From NCBI RefSeq assembly GCF_050490315.1, contig NZ_JBNPEO010000011.1, positions 29,721-93,720 of the forward strand: a stretch of DNA of 64,000 nt. Reading direction: 5' to 3'. Shown in pieces: positions 51,375 through 60,580 of this stretch. The notes below the pieces were generated by a model, which did not search any database, was not told the DNA's origin, and saw nothing but the letters and a program-made list of their open reading frames with translations. The DNA is from JBNPEO01 sp050490315 (lineage in GTDB: Bacteria; Actinomycetota; Actinomycetes; Actinomycetales; Micrococcaceae). Made by a program: the position numbers and the translations under genes. Positions within the stretch are counted from its first letter, which is position 1; the number at the start of each line of letters is the position of its first letter.

Positions 51375-52808
51375 CTACGGTGTGGTGATTTTCAATGAGG
51401 TCAGCATTGCACGCAGTTGCTGGTACTCCGGAGTCAGCATGTACGCCTGAGCCTCGTTCATCGAGTTGAATGTATGGAGCGCAGGATCCGCCGGTGCTGA
51501 GGCGCTATATTCAAAGACGTCAGCGAAACTGTAGATCCTCGACGTTGCAGTTGGGCCGTTTACAACGTTGTAGAACATACAAGTGGTCCCGTCGGTTCCA
51601 GCCGTTGTGGTGGTCAGACCAAGGGTTCCATACACCTTGCCGCTTTGTTCCACTGCGCGATATGTGAACCGCGGAGTCACTGAGGCCGGAACATCCGCGT
51701 TATAAGGAAGATTCATTTCTTCAAAGTCCAGAACCGAGTAGGGGTACCGCTCCGGACCGCAAGCACCACCAAGTCCGCCCACCTCGCCGCCGTAGCTCAA
51801 TTTCGCCATTTCTTTCCCGGCAGCGTCTTTGACCGTCAGGTTCACTGCGCCTGCCCCTGTGGCGCCACCACCATTTGCGCCGGTGGACGGCGCCACGGTC
51901 CAATCGCTCGGATACTGGAAACTAACTACACCGTTAGCGCCGCTGTATTTTTTGGTAGTTGCAGTTCCGGTAGGTGTGGCAGACGCACCGGCGCCGGGTC
52001 CTTTACCCACCAACGACTGGCGAATCTGGACGGGAATTCCCTTCGCCGTGAATTCCGCGTCCATCGCTTCTTGTGCTGTTAATTGCTTTCCGTCGGCACC
52101 AACACTGTTATTCATGGCTTGGAATTCCCAGTTCAGTACTGTGGACCAGTCAGCGGCAGAGTCATGCAAAAACCGCCCGTTGCTGACCTTTGCGATCATG
52201 TACCAAGCGTTGCCCCCGTCCAGCTTCATGGCTCGAACTCCCGCATCAGAAATCTCATAGGCCAACCAGCCGTCCGCGCAACCGAGTACTTTGTAATACC
52301 CCTGGTTGGCGGGGGCAATGGGAGTGTTTTGGGGATTCTGGGTATTCATCCGCTCGTCAATGTTCTCTACCGTGCAAGCGACGCCGCCCGTTGTCAGTGC
52401 TGCTGCGCTGGTTGACGGCGAGCTTGAGGCTGTAGGGCTTGGCGAGGCGCTGTTCGGGTTGGTTGCAGGACTTGGCTTCGGCTGTAACGGGGCCAGATTC
52501 AGTCCTATAACTACCGCCGCAGCGGCGGCAGCAACCGCCACAACTGCAGCTATGGCTCGAAGCGTGCCACGCTTGCGCCGTGCCCGGGCGAGCTCCAGTT
52601 CGTCTACCGATCCAGTGGAAACTTCACCCAGATGCTCGGGGGCTGCGTCAGGGCTTTCTGTCCCAAAGCGGGACTTCGAACCTACCTCATCAGGCACTAC
52701 CGCACCTCCCAACGGAGCCTGGGCGCCGGGGACTGTACCGGCAGCAGGCAGTTTGGGATCCGCAACGTTGGGACGGGCGGCCTTCATAAGCTCTTCAATG
52801 CGGTCCAT
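51375..52808 (-). CDS. Single-pass membrane protein paired with an ECF sigma factor
   Basis: A 477-aa protein: about 82 cytoplasmic residues beginning MDRIEELMKAARP, one membrane helix (about 84-105), a Pro/Ser/Thr-rich linker (about 110-140) and a ~335-aa extracytoplasmic domain with paired cysteines. The start is two bases after the sigma gene stop, so co-translation is likely. Topology and position suggest an anti-sigma factor or signal receptor. The zinc anti-sigma motif HxxxCxxC is absent from the cytoplasmic part. The N-terminus recalls the CU044_5270 group of actinobacterial proteins of unknown function. Confidence 0.75.
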   Translation of the reverse strand: MDRIEELMKAARPNVADPKLPAAGTVPGAQAPLGGAVVPDEVGSKSRFGTESPDAAPEHLGEVSTGSVDELELARARRKRGTLRAIAAVVAVAAAAAAVVIGLNLAPLQPKPSPATNPNSASPSPTASSSPSTSAAALTTGGVACTVENIDERMNTQNPQNTPIAPANQGYYKVLGCADGWLAYEISDAGVRAMKLDGGNAWYMIAKVSNGRFLHDSAADWSTVLNWEFQAMNNSVGADGKQLTAQEAMDAEFTAKGIPVQIRQSLVGKGPGAGASATPTGTATTKKYSGANGVVSFQYPSDWTVAPSTGANGGGATGAGAVNLTVKDAAGKEMAKLSYGGEVGGLGGACGPERYPYSVLDFEEMNLPYNADVPASVTPRFTYRAVEQSGKVYGTLGLTTTTAGTDGTTCMFYNVVNGPTATSRIYSFADVFEYSASAPADPALHTFNSMNEAQAYMLTPEYQQLRAMLTSLKITTP

Positions 52809-52810
52809 GA

Positions 52811-53311
52811 CTAGGCCGTCCTTTCTTGTGCGAGCTGGGCAGGAATGTGTTTAGCGAAAGATTTTCGTGCTCGGTGCAAGCGCACACCGGCGGCCGTTGG
52901 GCTACAACCCAGCGCCTCTGCAAGTTCAATGGTGGTCAGGTCATCCCAGTAACTGAGCATGAGAACTTCTCGTTCTTTCTCACTGAGTTGTTCTAGGACT
53001 TGCGCTACGAGTGCACGTTCGTTGGTGTTGTGCTCGGATTCTGCCGCCATAGCCTCTTGCTGGAGCCGCTCTTGGAGCATTTGGCTGCGTTCGCGTGCCT
53101 TGTACTCGTTGCCTACAACGTTCCGGGCCGTAGCTAGTAGCCAACCGATTCCAGGGTGAAGTTCTGACTTTTGCCACGCAAGACGAAAGACGTCACCGGC
53201 TAATTCCTCGGCACGGGCCAAGTCATTAGTCCGGTAGGCAATAAATCGATACACCCGCCGGTAGTACTCCGAGTGAAGCGCTACGAACTCAGCTTCTTGA
53301 GCTGTCCACAC
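52811..53311 (-). CDS. ECF-subfamily RNA polymerase sigma factor
   Basis: A 166-aa sigma-70-type factor with only regions 2 and 4: region 2 (EYYRRVYRFIAYRTNDLARA, EELAGDVFRLAWQ) and region 4 (LEQLSEKEREVLMLSYWDDL, GCSPTAAGVRLHRARKSF). GTG start with GGGGGT six bases upstream. A -35/-10 pair of ECF type lies directly upstream. It forms a two-gene unit with the following membrane protein. Not one of the named housekeeping or SigE/SigH types as far as can be judged. Confidence 0.9.
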   Translation of the reverse strand: MWTAQEAEFVALHSEYYRRVYRFIAYRTNDLARAEELAGDVFRLAWQKSELHPGIGWLLATARNVVGNEYKARERSQMLQERLQQEAMAAESEHNTNERALVAQVLEQLSEKEREVLMLSYWDDLTTIELAEALGCSPTAAGVRLHRARKSFAKHIPAQLAQERTA

Positions 53312-53334
53312 AATTACCCCCGATGCTCAGCGGC

Positions 53335-53361
53335 GACTTTGCCTACGCATCTATAGTTTCC
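53335..53361 (-). promoter_or_regulatory. Candidate autoregulated ECF promoter
   Basis: The minus strand reads GGAAAC (53361-53356), 18 bases, then GTC (53337-53335), close to the GGAAC-N17/18-GTC pattern of ECF promoters. Transcription would begin about 17 bases before the sigma GTG. A housekeeping-like -10 (TATAGAT) overlaps the spacer, so basal transcription from a second promoter is possible. Confidence 0.5.
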
Positions 53362-53396
53362 GCAAGTACGCTGATTCTTACATGTGGGGCACGAAA

Positions 53397-54395
53397 TTAT
53401 CCGAGTGCGCGTGGATGTGCGGCGGCGTAGACCTCACGGATGGTGTCAGCCGTGACCAAGGTGTACACCTGCGTTGTTGTCACGGACGAATGACCCAAAA
53501 GTTCTTGAACCACACGGACGTCCGCGCCGCCTTCAAGTAAATGAGTGGCGAAAGAGTGGCGCAAAGTATGGGGCGAAACGTCCTTGGTGATGTTAGCTTT
53601 TTCTGCTGCGGCTTTGAGGATGGTCCAGGCCGATTGGCGGCTCAATCTGCCACCCCGAGCATTCAAGAATAGCGCCGGAGTACCTTTACCTTTGGCTACT
53701 TGTAACGGCCTGCCGCGCACCAGATAAGCTTCGATCGCTCGGGCAGCGTACGAGCCCAACGGCACCAATCGTTCTTTGGAACCCTTACCAAATAAACGCA
53801 CGACGGCGGGTCCAGAGTCTTCAGCGTCCCTCGCCAACGCCAAATCGTCAACGTCCAAGCCGATGGCTTCGCTGATACGTGCACCGGTTGAGTATAGAAA
53901 CTCGAGCAGAGCTCGATCCCGCAAACCGGCTGCTGTGTCCGCCCCTGCTGCTTCAAGAATTTGTGTGACTTCGGAGACCGAGATGGCCTTGGGCAAACGT
54001 TTACCGGCCATGGGTGGATGCACGTCAGCGGCTGGATCGGTGGTGGTGATGCCTTCCAAAGCCCAGAACTTGTGAAGGCCACGGACTGCCACCACAGTCC
54101 TCGCCGCAGATCGGAGACCAAGAGGCGTACCGCCGTCGGATCCGTCTGCAAGGACTTGGACGAATTCCGTAACGTGGTGGCGCGTTACGTTCGTGGGTTT
54201 ATCAACGTCTTTTCCGGCCAAAAACCCCACGTAGCGCATCAAATCGCGACGGTAAGCCGAGACTGTATTCAGTGCCAGGCCACGTTCAATGCCAAGATGC
54301 TGGAGGTAGTTTTCCACGTTGCGATTAAGGGCGTTCGTGGGAGCCCCATCTACCGTGCTGGCAGGCTTCAACGATGCCTCGGGTGAGCCGACCAC
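53397..54395 (-). CDS. xerD: Site-specific tyrosine recombinase XerD
   Basis: Resolves chromosome dimers at dif with XerC. The N-terminal core-binding domain (ENYLQHLGIERGLALNTVSA) is followed by the catalytic domain with STGARISEAIGLD (Arg), GKGSKERLV (Lys), HTLRHSFATHLLEGG (His, Arg), ELLGHSSVTTTQVY (His, Tyr). The ORF is open far upstream, but the first part is not recombinase-like. GTG 54395 (332 aa) or the TTG overlapping the Nudix stop at 54371 are both plausible starts. Either overlaps or abuts the upstream Nudix gene. Confidence 0.93.
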   Translation of the reverse strand: MVGSPEASLKPASTVDGAPTNALNRNVENYLQHLGIERGLALNTVSAYRRDLMRYVGFLAGKDVDKPTNVTRHHVTEFVQVLADGSDGGTPLGLRSAARTVVAVRGLHKFWALEGITTTDPAADVHPPMAGKRLPKAISVSEVTQILEAAGADTAAGLRDRALLEFLYSTGARISEAIGLDVDDLALARDAEDSGPAVVRLFGKGSKERLVPLGSYAARAIEAYLVRGRPLQVAKGKGTPALFLNARGGRLSRQSAWTILKAAAEKANITKDVSPHTLRHSFATHLLEGGADVRVVQELLGHSSVTTTQVYTLVTADTIREVYAAAHPRALG

Positions 54396-55048
54396 GGGGA
54401 GTTCGCTGGCCTCAGGCTCGAAAAGTTCTGCTTCTGTGCCGCAGCGGCGGCCAGAATCCCCACGACTGCTGAGGGGTTGTGAAGCTCGCCGGAAAGTACA
54501 GCCTCCACCGCGGCGCTCAGCGGAGTCCACGCGAATTCGATCTCGGCTTCCTCTTCGGTGCGTACGTGCCGCTCCGCCTCCGGCACTAGGCTCAAGTCCC
54601 GTGCCAGATAGATGCGGATGGCTTCGGAGGAAGAACCAGGTGAGTTAAAAAAGTCTGTGAGTACGTGCCACGAGCCAGCAACTAGGTCGGCCTCTTCGGC
54701 TAGTTCACGCGCCGCGCCCACCACAAAGTCTTCGCCCTCAATATCCAGGAGCCCGGCGGGAACTTCCCACAGATCCATGCCGACGGGATGCCGGTATTGC
54801 TTGAGAAGCAAAATTTCGCCGAGCTCATTCATCGGCACGATTGCCACTGCACCCGGGTGGTCAATGTAATCCCTGACCAGAGGGGATTTGTCTTCTGAGA
54901 GCTCAAAAGTATCGCTAACTACGTCCCAAATCCGGCCTTTGTAGACCGTCTCGGTGGACAACAAACGGCGCGGACTCAGGGAATCCGCGATCTCCTGCGT
55001 TGAGCTGGAGTTCACAATAGTTTCCTGTTCCGCGCCGTTTGTAGACAC
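54368..55048 (-). CDS. ADP-ribose pyrophosphatase-type Nudix hydrolase
   Basis: A 226-aa Nudix protein of the ADP-sugar type. The box reads GLLDIEGEDFVVGAARELAE, then EADLVAG, and the conserved Pro about 16 residues after it (SPGSSSE) is the ADP-ribose mark. PVGMDLWEVPAG precedes it. GTG start, ribosome-binding site poor, five bases after the pyrG stop. pyrG-Nudix-xerD is a standard actinobacterial order. Confidence 0.9.
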   Translation of the reverse strand: MSTNGAEQETIVNSSSTQEIADSLSPRRLLSTETVYKGRIWDVVSDTFELSEDKSPLVRDYIDHPGAVAIVPMNELGEILLLKQYRHPVGMDLWEVPAGLLDIEGEDFVVGAARELAEEADLVAGSWHVLTDFFNSPGSSSEAIRIYLARDLSLVPEAERHVRTEEEAEIEFAWTPLSAAVEAVLSGELHNPSAVVGILAAAAAQKQNFSSLRPANSPWSAHPRHR

Positions 55049-55053
55049 GATGT

Positions 55054-56781
55054 TTACTTAGCTGCCTGGGCGTTGACTTTGGCGCTGCCCTGACGATCCA
55101 GCGCCGCAGCAACCAAACCAGCGAACAAGGGGTGAGGGCGCGTGGGGCGCGAGCTCAATTCCGGGTGCGCTTGGGTTGCCACGTAGTACGGGTGCACTTC
55201 GCGAGGCAGTTCAACGTACTCCACGAGTTTGCCGTCTGGAGACGTTCCGGAGAAGACCAAACCTGCTGCGGCAATCTGATCGCGGTACTTGTTGTTGACC
55301 TCGTAGCGGTGACGGTGGCGTTCGCTCGCGGTCGTTGCACCATAAGTTTCAGCAACTACGGAACCCTCGAGCAATGACGCCTCGTACAGGCCAAGACGCA
55401 TGGTTCCACCCATGTCACCCTTACCGTCCACGATGTCCAGCTGCTCTTCCATGGTGGCAATAACCGGGTACTTGGAATCGGGCTCAAACTCGCTCGATGA
55501 AGCTCCCTCGAGGCCAACCACGTTGCGCGCATACTCAATGACCATGCACTGCAGACCAAGGCAAAGGCCAAGAACTGGAACTTTGTTCTCGCGTGCATAG
55601 GTCAAAGCTCCAAGCTTGCCTTCGAGCCCGCGAATACCAAAACCACCTGGTACACAAATCGCATCGACGCCAGCGAGGGTCTTGCGAGCCCCAGCCTCGG
55701 TCTCGCACTCATCCGAGGGCACCCAACGAATTTTCACCTTGGTGTCGTTGGCGAAACCACCAGCGCGCAAGGCCTCAGTGACGGAGAGGTAAGCGTCCGG
55801 CAGGTCGATGTACTTACCAACTAGGGCAACCTCTACCTCGTGCTTCGGATAGTGGACAACTTCAAGCAGACGATCCCACTTGGTCCAGTCCACGTCCTTA
55901 AACGGCAGGTCCAAGGCACGCACGATGTACGAATCTAGGCCCTGTGCGTGAAGAGTCTTGGGGATGTCGTAGATGCTTGGCGCATCCGGGCAACCGATAA
56001 CCGCTTCGAGATCCACATCGCACATACGACCAATCTTGGCGCTCATGGCTGCAGGAATCTCACGGTCGGATCGAATGACAATCGCGTCCGGTTGAATACC
56101 GATAGACCGCAGTGCAGCAACGGAGTGCTGGGTCGGTTTGGTCTTTAGCTCTTGTGAAGGACCGATGTAGGGAACCAATGACACGTGGACAAAGAACACG
56201 TTGCCACGGCCAACGTCCTGGCGAACTTGACGGGCCGATTCGAGGAACGGCTGAGATTCAATGTCTCCCACGGTTCCACCGATTTCGGTGATGATGACGT
56301 CCGGGGCATTCTTGCCTTCTGCGGGCAAGCGCATACGTCGCTTGATTTCGTCGGTGATGTGCGGGATGACCTGCACAGTGTCACCAAGGTATTCGCCACG
56401 GCGTTCTTTAGCGATCACCGTTGAATAGACCTGACCAGTGGTGACGTTGGCGGAACCATCAAGGTTCTCGTCCAAGAAACGCTCATAGTGGCCGATGTCT
56501 AGGTCAGTTTCAGCGCCATCATCGGTGACAAAAACTTCACCGTGCTGGAAAGGGTTCATTGTGCCCGGATCCACGTTGAGGTAGGGATCGAGCTTTTGCA
56601 TGGTGACTGAAAGGCCACGTGCACGGAGAAGGTGGCCGAGGCTTGAAGCCGTCAGTCCCTTGCCAAGAGAAGAGGCCACACCGCCGGTGACGAAAATATG
56701 CTTCGTCGGCTTAGATGAGTCCTGGAAACGGGAATTTACACGGGAATTTGATCGCTGCACCACGGAATTCGAGCCTATCAT
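55054..56781 (-). CDS. pyrG: CTP synthase
   Basis: UTP + ATP + glutamine to CTP (575 aa). The synthase domain has GGVASSLGKGLTASSLG and KLDPYLNVDPGTM; the glutamine amidotransferase domain has PVLGLCLGLQCM (nucleophile Cys) and the HPE of QAHPELSSRP. The N-terminus is uncertain: ATG 56781 is used here, but GTG 56763 or 56760, giving the conserved VQRSNSRVNSRF start, is as likely, while the longer upstream ORF start is unlikely. Confidence 0.94.
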   Translation of the reverse strand: MIGSNSVVQRSNSRVNSRFQDSSKPTKHIFVTGGVASSLGKGLTASSLGHLLRARGLSVTMQKLDPYLNVDPGTMNPFQHGEVFVTDDGAETDLDIGHYERFLDENLDGSANVTTGQVYSTVIAKERRGEYLGDTVQVIPHITDEIKRRMRLPAEGKNAPDVIITEIGGTVGDIESQPFLESARQVRQDVGRGNVFFVHVSLVPYIGPSQELKTKPTQHSVAALRSIGIQPDAIVIRSDREIPAAMSAKIGRMCDVDLEAVIGCPDAPSIYDIPKTLHAQGLDSYIVRALDLPFKDVDWTKWDRLLEVVHYPKHEVEVALVGKYIDLPDAYLSVTEALRAGGFANDTKVKIRWVPSDECETEAGARKTLAGVDAICVPGGFGIRGLEGKLGALTYARENKVPVLGLCLGLQCMVIEYARNVVGLEGASSSEFEPDSKYPVIATMEEQLDIVDGKGDMGGTMRLGLYEASLLEGSVVAETYGATTASERHRHRYEVNNKYRDQIAAAGLVFSGTSPDGKLVEYVELPREVHPYYVATQAHPELSSRPTRPHPLFAGLVAAALDRQGSAKVNAQAAK

Positions 56782-56969
56782 CTTTTGTGTCTGCCACCCG
56801 TCCTTTACTGGATCATTTGTGGATCTCAAGCCTCAAGTTTCACTGCTTGAACTCATCCGATCAAGAGCCTGAAGCATTTACGCTCAAACTCGCACTGCAC
56901 CATTGTCCCGCCGTAAGCCTTGCGGCGCACTCGACGAACACCAGATGACCGAAGTATCTACCGCTAAAA

Positions 56970-58706
56970 CTAGCCTCCTAGAAGGACTTTCGCATCATCA
57001 AGGAGCTCCTGGGCATGAGCCTGCGCCGAACCGGAATCCTCTTGGCCGGCCAGCATTCGGGCAAGTTCCTTAACTCGTTCTGGGCCCTCCAAAAGGCTGA
57101 CATCACTGGATGTGAATCCAGTCACCGCGCTTCCGTCCTCGCCGCGCACGGAGTTCTTTGTCACACGAATGTGCTGATTGGCGAACGCCGCAACCTGCGG
57201 AAGGTGCGTCACCACCAAAACTTGAACGTGTTGTGCCAACATAGCCAAACGTCTGCCGATTTCTACAGCAGCTCGGCCACCCACACCAGCGTCCACTTCA
57301 TCAAAAACAAAGGTTGGCACCGGATCAACCTCAGCCAGAACTACTTCGATGGCCAGCATCACGCGGGACAATTCACCGCCGGAGGCGCCCTTGCCCAAAG
57401 GACGGGCCGGAGCGCCAGCGTGGGGCCGCAGGAGGAAAGCGATCTCGTCCAGGCCGTAAGGACCAGGATCAGATGCCGCTTCTACCTCAATCTCAAGGGA
57501 AGCATCCGGCATGGCTAGCGCAGCAAGTTCGGCCCCTACACGTTGGGATAGATCCATTGCAGCAGTACGGCGCCGGTCCCCCAGCTCTAGCCCCAACACC
57601 TGCAATTGGGCAGCACTAGTTTGAACTAGCTCTTCAAGTTCACTAATCCGAGCAGAGTCGTCTTGCAGTTCATACAAGCGCACACGTGAACGTTCGGCCC
57701 ATTCAATAACTTCATCGATGCTTGGCGCGTACTTACGCACTAACTTGGCCAGGTCAGCACGGCGGGACTCAAGCTCAGCCAGGCGCTCAGGGCCTTCGCT
57801 GTCCAAACTAGCCGAGTAGCTCGCCAGCTCCCCCGCGGTGTCATTGAGCATAATACCCAGTTCGGTTAGCCTCGCTGCCAAGGCTCCCAATGCTTCGTCG
57901 TGCTCTGAGACGTGCTCAAGCGTCCGTTTCGCTGAATCGATCAAAGTACTCGCATCAGCTTGCTCGGTGAAATCTTCGGCGGCTAGAACGGCATGAGCCG
58001 CATCCGCCGCGATCCGCAGTTCCTCAACGTTCGCTAACTTCACAGCTTCTGCTTTGAGGTTCTCGTCCTCGCCGGGGTGCGGGTCAATGGCGGCAATTTC
58101 TTCAAGCGAGGCCTCGAGCGACTCTGCTTCACGGACCCGTTCACGAGCATCGGCACGCAACTGCTCAAGCTCTTTAAGAGCTAACCGCCATTGCCCAAAG
58201 CACTCCTGATACGCGGCAAGGCTTGTCCGGACCTTTTCGCCACCAAATTTGTCCAAGGCCTCACGCTGAGCGTTTGTGCTCTTGAGGCGAATTTGTTCAG
58301 ACTGGCCATGAATAACTACTAGGGTTCCGCCTACCTCGGCCAGAACTCCCACCGGGGCCGTCCGCCCGCCAATGTAGGCCTTACTTCGCCCATCGGCGCC
58401 GACGCTTCGAGCCAAAACTAGCTCCGCTCCGCCGTCGAACTCGTCAACTTCAGCGCCCGCCTCACGCGAACGTAAAACGGCCGCATGGTCAGCGGGTAGA
58501 ACCAGGCTGGCCTCTGCTGTGGCGCGTTTTGCCCCACTCCGCACAGCGCCCGCGTCGGAGCGCGCCCCCAGCAATAAACCGACGGCTGTCACCACCATGG
58601 TTTTACCCGCACCAGTCTCACCCGTAACCACACTCAAGCCAGGACCTAGGGGAAGGTTGGCTTCGGTGATGACGCCAAGATCGCGAATGCGCAGTTCATC
58701 AATCAC
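56970..58706 (-). CDS. recN: DNA repair protein RecN
   Basis: SMC-like ATPase (578 aa) acting early in double-strand break repair. Walker A GETGAGKTMVVTAVG is near residue 30; a long coiled-coil middle follows, then the signature GKGASGGELSRVMLAIE and Walker B TFVFDEVDAGVGG. GTG start five bases after the nadK stop. The 140-base gap to pyrG contains a weak CGCCG/CGGCG hairpin and the pyrG promoter region, with no ORF. Confidence 0.95.
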   Translation of the reverse strand: MIDELRIRDLGVITEANLPLGPGLSVVTGETGAGKTMVVTAVGLLLGARSDAGAVRSGAKRATAEASLVLPADHAAVLRSREAGAEVDEFDGGAELVLARSVGADGRSKAYIGGRTAPVGVLAEVGGTLVVIHGQSEQIRLKSTNAQREALDKFGGEKVRTSLAAYQECFGQWRLALKELEQLRADARERVREAESLEASLEEIAAIDPHPGEDENLKAEAVKLANVEELRIAADAAHAVLAAEDFTEQADASTLIDSAKRTLEHVSEHDEALGALAARLTELGIMLNDTAGELASYSASLDSEGPERLAELESRRADLAKLVRKYAPSIDEVIEWAERSRVRLYELQDDSARISELEELVQTSAAQLQVLGLELGDRRRTAAMDLSQRVGAELAALAMPDASLEIEVEAASDPGPYGLDEIAFLLRPHAGAPARPLGKGASGGELSRVMLAIEVVLAEVDPVPTFVFDEVDAGVGGRAAVEIGRRLAMLAQHVQVLVVTHLPQVAAFANQHIRVTKNSVRGEDGSAVTGFTSSDVSLLEGPERVKELARMLAGQEDSGSAQAHAQELLDDAKVLLGG

Positions 58707-58711
58707 AGTGT

Positions 58712-59752
58712 TCAGTCACCACTTCTCTCAGGCTGTGCGCCGTCGAAGGGCAAATCAGCCGGCCTTTGGTGTGCAGGTGCGGCGAGTGGGGGCATTGGTT
58801 TGGGGCTGCGAATAACTGGCATAGGGCCGGTATGAACTTTCGCCGCTTCCGGTACCGGACCCCGCCAGCCGTTAATAGGAAGTTCAAATTTGCGGACCAG
58901 ACGCGCCGAAAATGGCGTTTGGTGCGTTCTCGCCAAACGAACTGGACGGTCTGACTTGGTGACCTCAACGCGGGCACCTGGCGGCAAATCAACCGAACGC
59001 CGGCCATCACACCACAGCACTCCACGGGCATCCGTACGCGGCAAAACTTCTACAGCGAGTCTCGAATGCGGCGAAACAACCAGCGGCTTAGCAAAGAGTG
59101 CATGGGCGCTAATCGGCACCACCAAAAGAGCCTCCACGTCTGGCCACATCACTGGGCCACCAGCGGAGAAGGCGTACGCAGTTGAGCCGGTGGGAGTAGC
59201 CAGCACCACTCCGTCACAACCAAAGGAGCTCAACGGGCGCTCGTCCACCTCAGTGACCACCTCGAGCATCCGTTCGCGGTTGCCCTTTTCAATCGACGCT
59301 TCATTCAGGGCCCAGGTGTGCCAAATCTTGTGGCCTCGAACCCAAACCTGGACGTCGATGGTCATGCGCTCTTCAACCGTGTAGTCACGGCGGGCAATCC
59401 ATTCGACGGTTTGGTTCAGGTCAGCCCGCTCACTCTCGGCCAGAAAACCCACGTGACCTAGATTCACGCCGAGTAGGGGAACATCTGAATCTCGGACGAT
59501 TTCTGCTGCGCGCAGGATGGTCCCGTCTCCGCCAAGAACCATAACCAGTTCAAGGTCCTGCATTTGGAGGTCTTCGTAGAGCACTTCGATGGGTTGATCT
59601 AAAACGCCGTAGAACGAATGCAGCTCTTCAAGCTCACCTCGAGACATCACGGGAGACAAACCCGAATTGTGCAATTGAGCGCAAGCTTCACGCGCAGCCT
59701 TGAGGGACTCCTCACGCCCGGTATGGGCAAGGACCAGCACACGCCTGCTCAT
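58712..59752 (-). CDS. nadK: NAD kinase
   Basis: Phosphorylates NAD to NADP (346 aa). VLGGDGTILRAAE carries the GGDGT motif, NLGHVGFLAE and NEASIEKG follow, and TPTGSTAYAFSAGGP marks the substrate site. The core ends near residue 295; the last ~50 residues are Pro/Ala-rich (PKPMPPLAAPAHQRP) and unusual. ATG start 12 bases after tlyA. tlyA-nadK-recN is the conserved order. Confidence 0.95.
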   Translation of the reverse strand: MSRRVLVLAHTGREESLKAAREACAQLHNSGLSPVMSRGELEELHSFYGVLDQPIEVLYEDLQMQDLELVMVLGGDGTILRAAEIVRDSDVPLLGVNLGHVGFLAESERADLNQTVEWIARRDYTVEERMTIDVQVWVRGHKIWHTWALNEASIEKGNRERMLEVVTEVDERPLSSFGCDGVVLATPTGSTAYAFSAGGPVMWPDVEALLVVPISAHALFAKPLVVSPHSRLAVEVLPRTDARGVLWCDGRRSVDLPPGARVEVTKSDRPVRLARTHQTPFSARLVRKFELPINGWRGPVPEAAKVHTGPMPVIRSPKPMPPLAAPAHQRPADLPFDGAQPERSGD

Positions 59753-59764
59753 GGGACCCGCTTC

Positions 59765-60577
59765 CTAGTTGGTGGGCCAGATTTCGGCCAAGAGAGACGC
59801 CACTTCAGCATCCCTCGCTTCGATCTTAGGCAGACTTTGCGTCTCTCGGCGCTTCATCCACAGGAAGTATTCAACGTTTCCATCTTGACCAGGCAAGGGA
59901 CTCTGCGCCAAACCGCACAGCTGGAGACCCGCGTCGAACGCTGCATTAGCCACGGAGGTGACGGCCCGCTGGCGTTCACGCGTGCTGCTCACCACCCCGG
60001 TCCTGCTGAGATTCTCGCGTCCCACCTCAAATTGTGGTTTGACCATCAGCACAAGATCGCCGCCCGGCCGAGTGCATTCGCTGAGCGGACCAACCACCAA
60101 AGTGAGGGAAATAAAGGACAAGTCCGCTACGGTCAGCTCGGCCTCACCGTTAATGTCGGAGGGCTTCATAAAGCGCACGTTCATGCCCTCATGGACGTCA
60201 ACCCGCGGATCCTCACGCAGTTCTGGCACCAATTGGTTATGTCCGACGTCGACAGCCACCACGTGTGCGGCGCCGCGTTTGAGCAGCACATCAGTAAAAC
60301 CGCCGGTGGAGGCACCTGCATCGAGGCAGCGCCGGCCAGCTACCTTTACGTCACGAAATATGTCCAGGGCACCAGCTAGTTTGTGTCCTGCACGGGAAAC
60401 GAATTCTGCTGCACCAGAGGGATCCACATCGATCTGATCAGTCTCGGAGACTTGGATGGCGGCTTTGGTAACCACCTGACCAGCCCGGCTCACGAGTCCT
60501 TCAGCGATAAGTCTTGCAGCGTCAGTGCGTGACCGGGCAAGAGCGCGGCGGACCAACTCTTGATCTAGTCGTGTCAC
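59765..60577 (-). CDS. tlyA: TlyA-family rRNA 2'-O-methyltransferase
   Basis: Hemolysin A/TlyA family protein (270 aa): N-terminal S4 RNA-binding domain (RLDQELVRRALARSRTDAAR) and an FtsJ-like Rossmann fold with DAGASTGGFTDVLLKRGA. In mycobacteria it methylates 16S C1409 and 23S C1920, and its loss gives capreomycin resistance. GTG start. It is followed closely by nadK. Confidence 0.92.
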   Translation of the reverse strand: MTRLDQELVRRALARSRTDAARLIAEGLVSRAGQVVTKAAIQVSETDQIDVDPSGAAEFVSRAGHKLAGALDIFRDVKVAGRRCLDAGASTGGFTDVLLKRGAAHVVAVDVGHNQLVPELREDPRVDVHEGMNVRFMKPSDINGEAELTVADLSFISLTLVVGPLSECTRPGGDLVLMVKPQFEVGRENLSRTGVVSSTRERQRAVTSVANAAFDAGLQLCGLAQSPLPGQDGNVEYFLWMKRRETQSLPKIEARDAEVASLLAEIWPTN

Positions 60578-60580
60578 GTC

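Noticed and set aside
42464..53311. Accessory block as a prophage or transposon
   Set aside because: No integrase, transposase, att-like direct repeats or phage genes are present; the content is metabolic and regulatory.
54396..54530. Extended N-terminus of XerD
   Set aside because: It lies wholly inside the upstream Nudix gene in another frame and carries no recombinase sequence.
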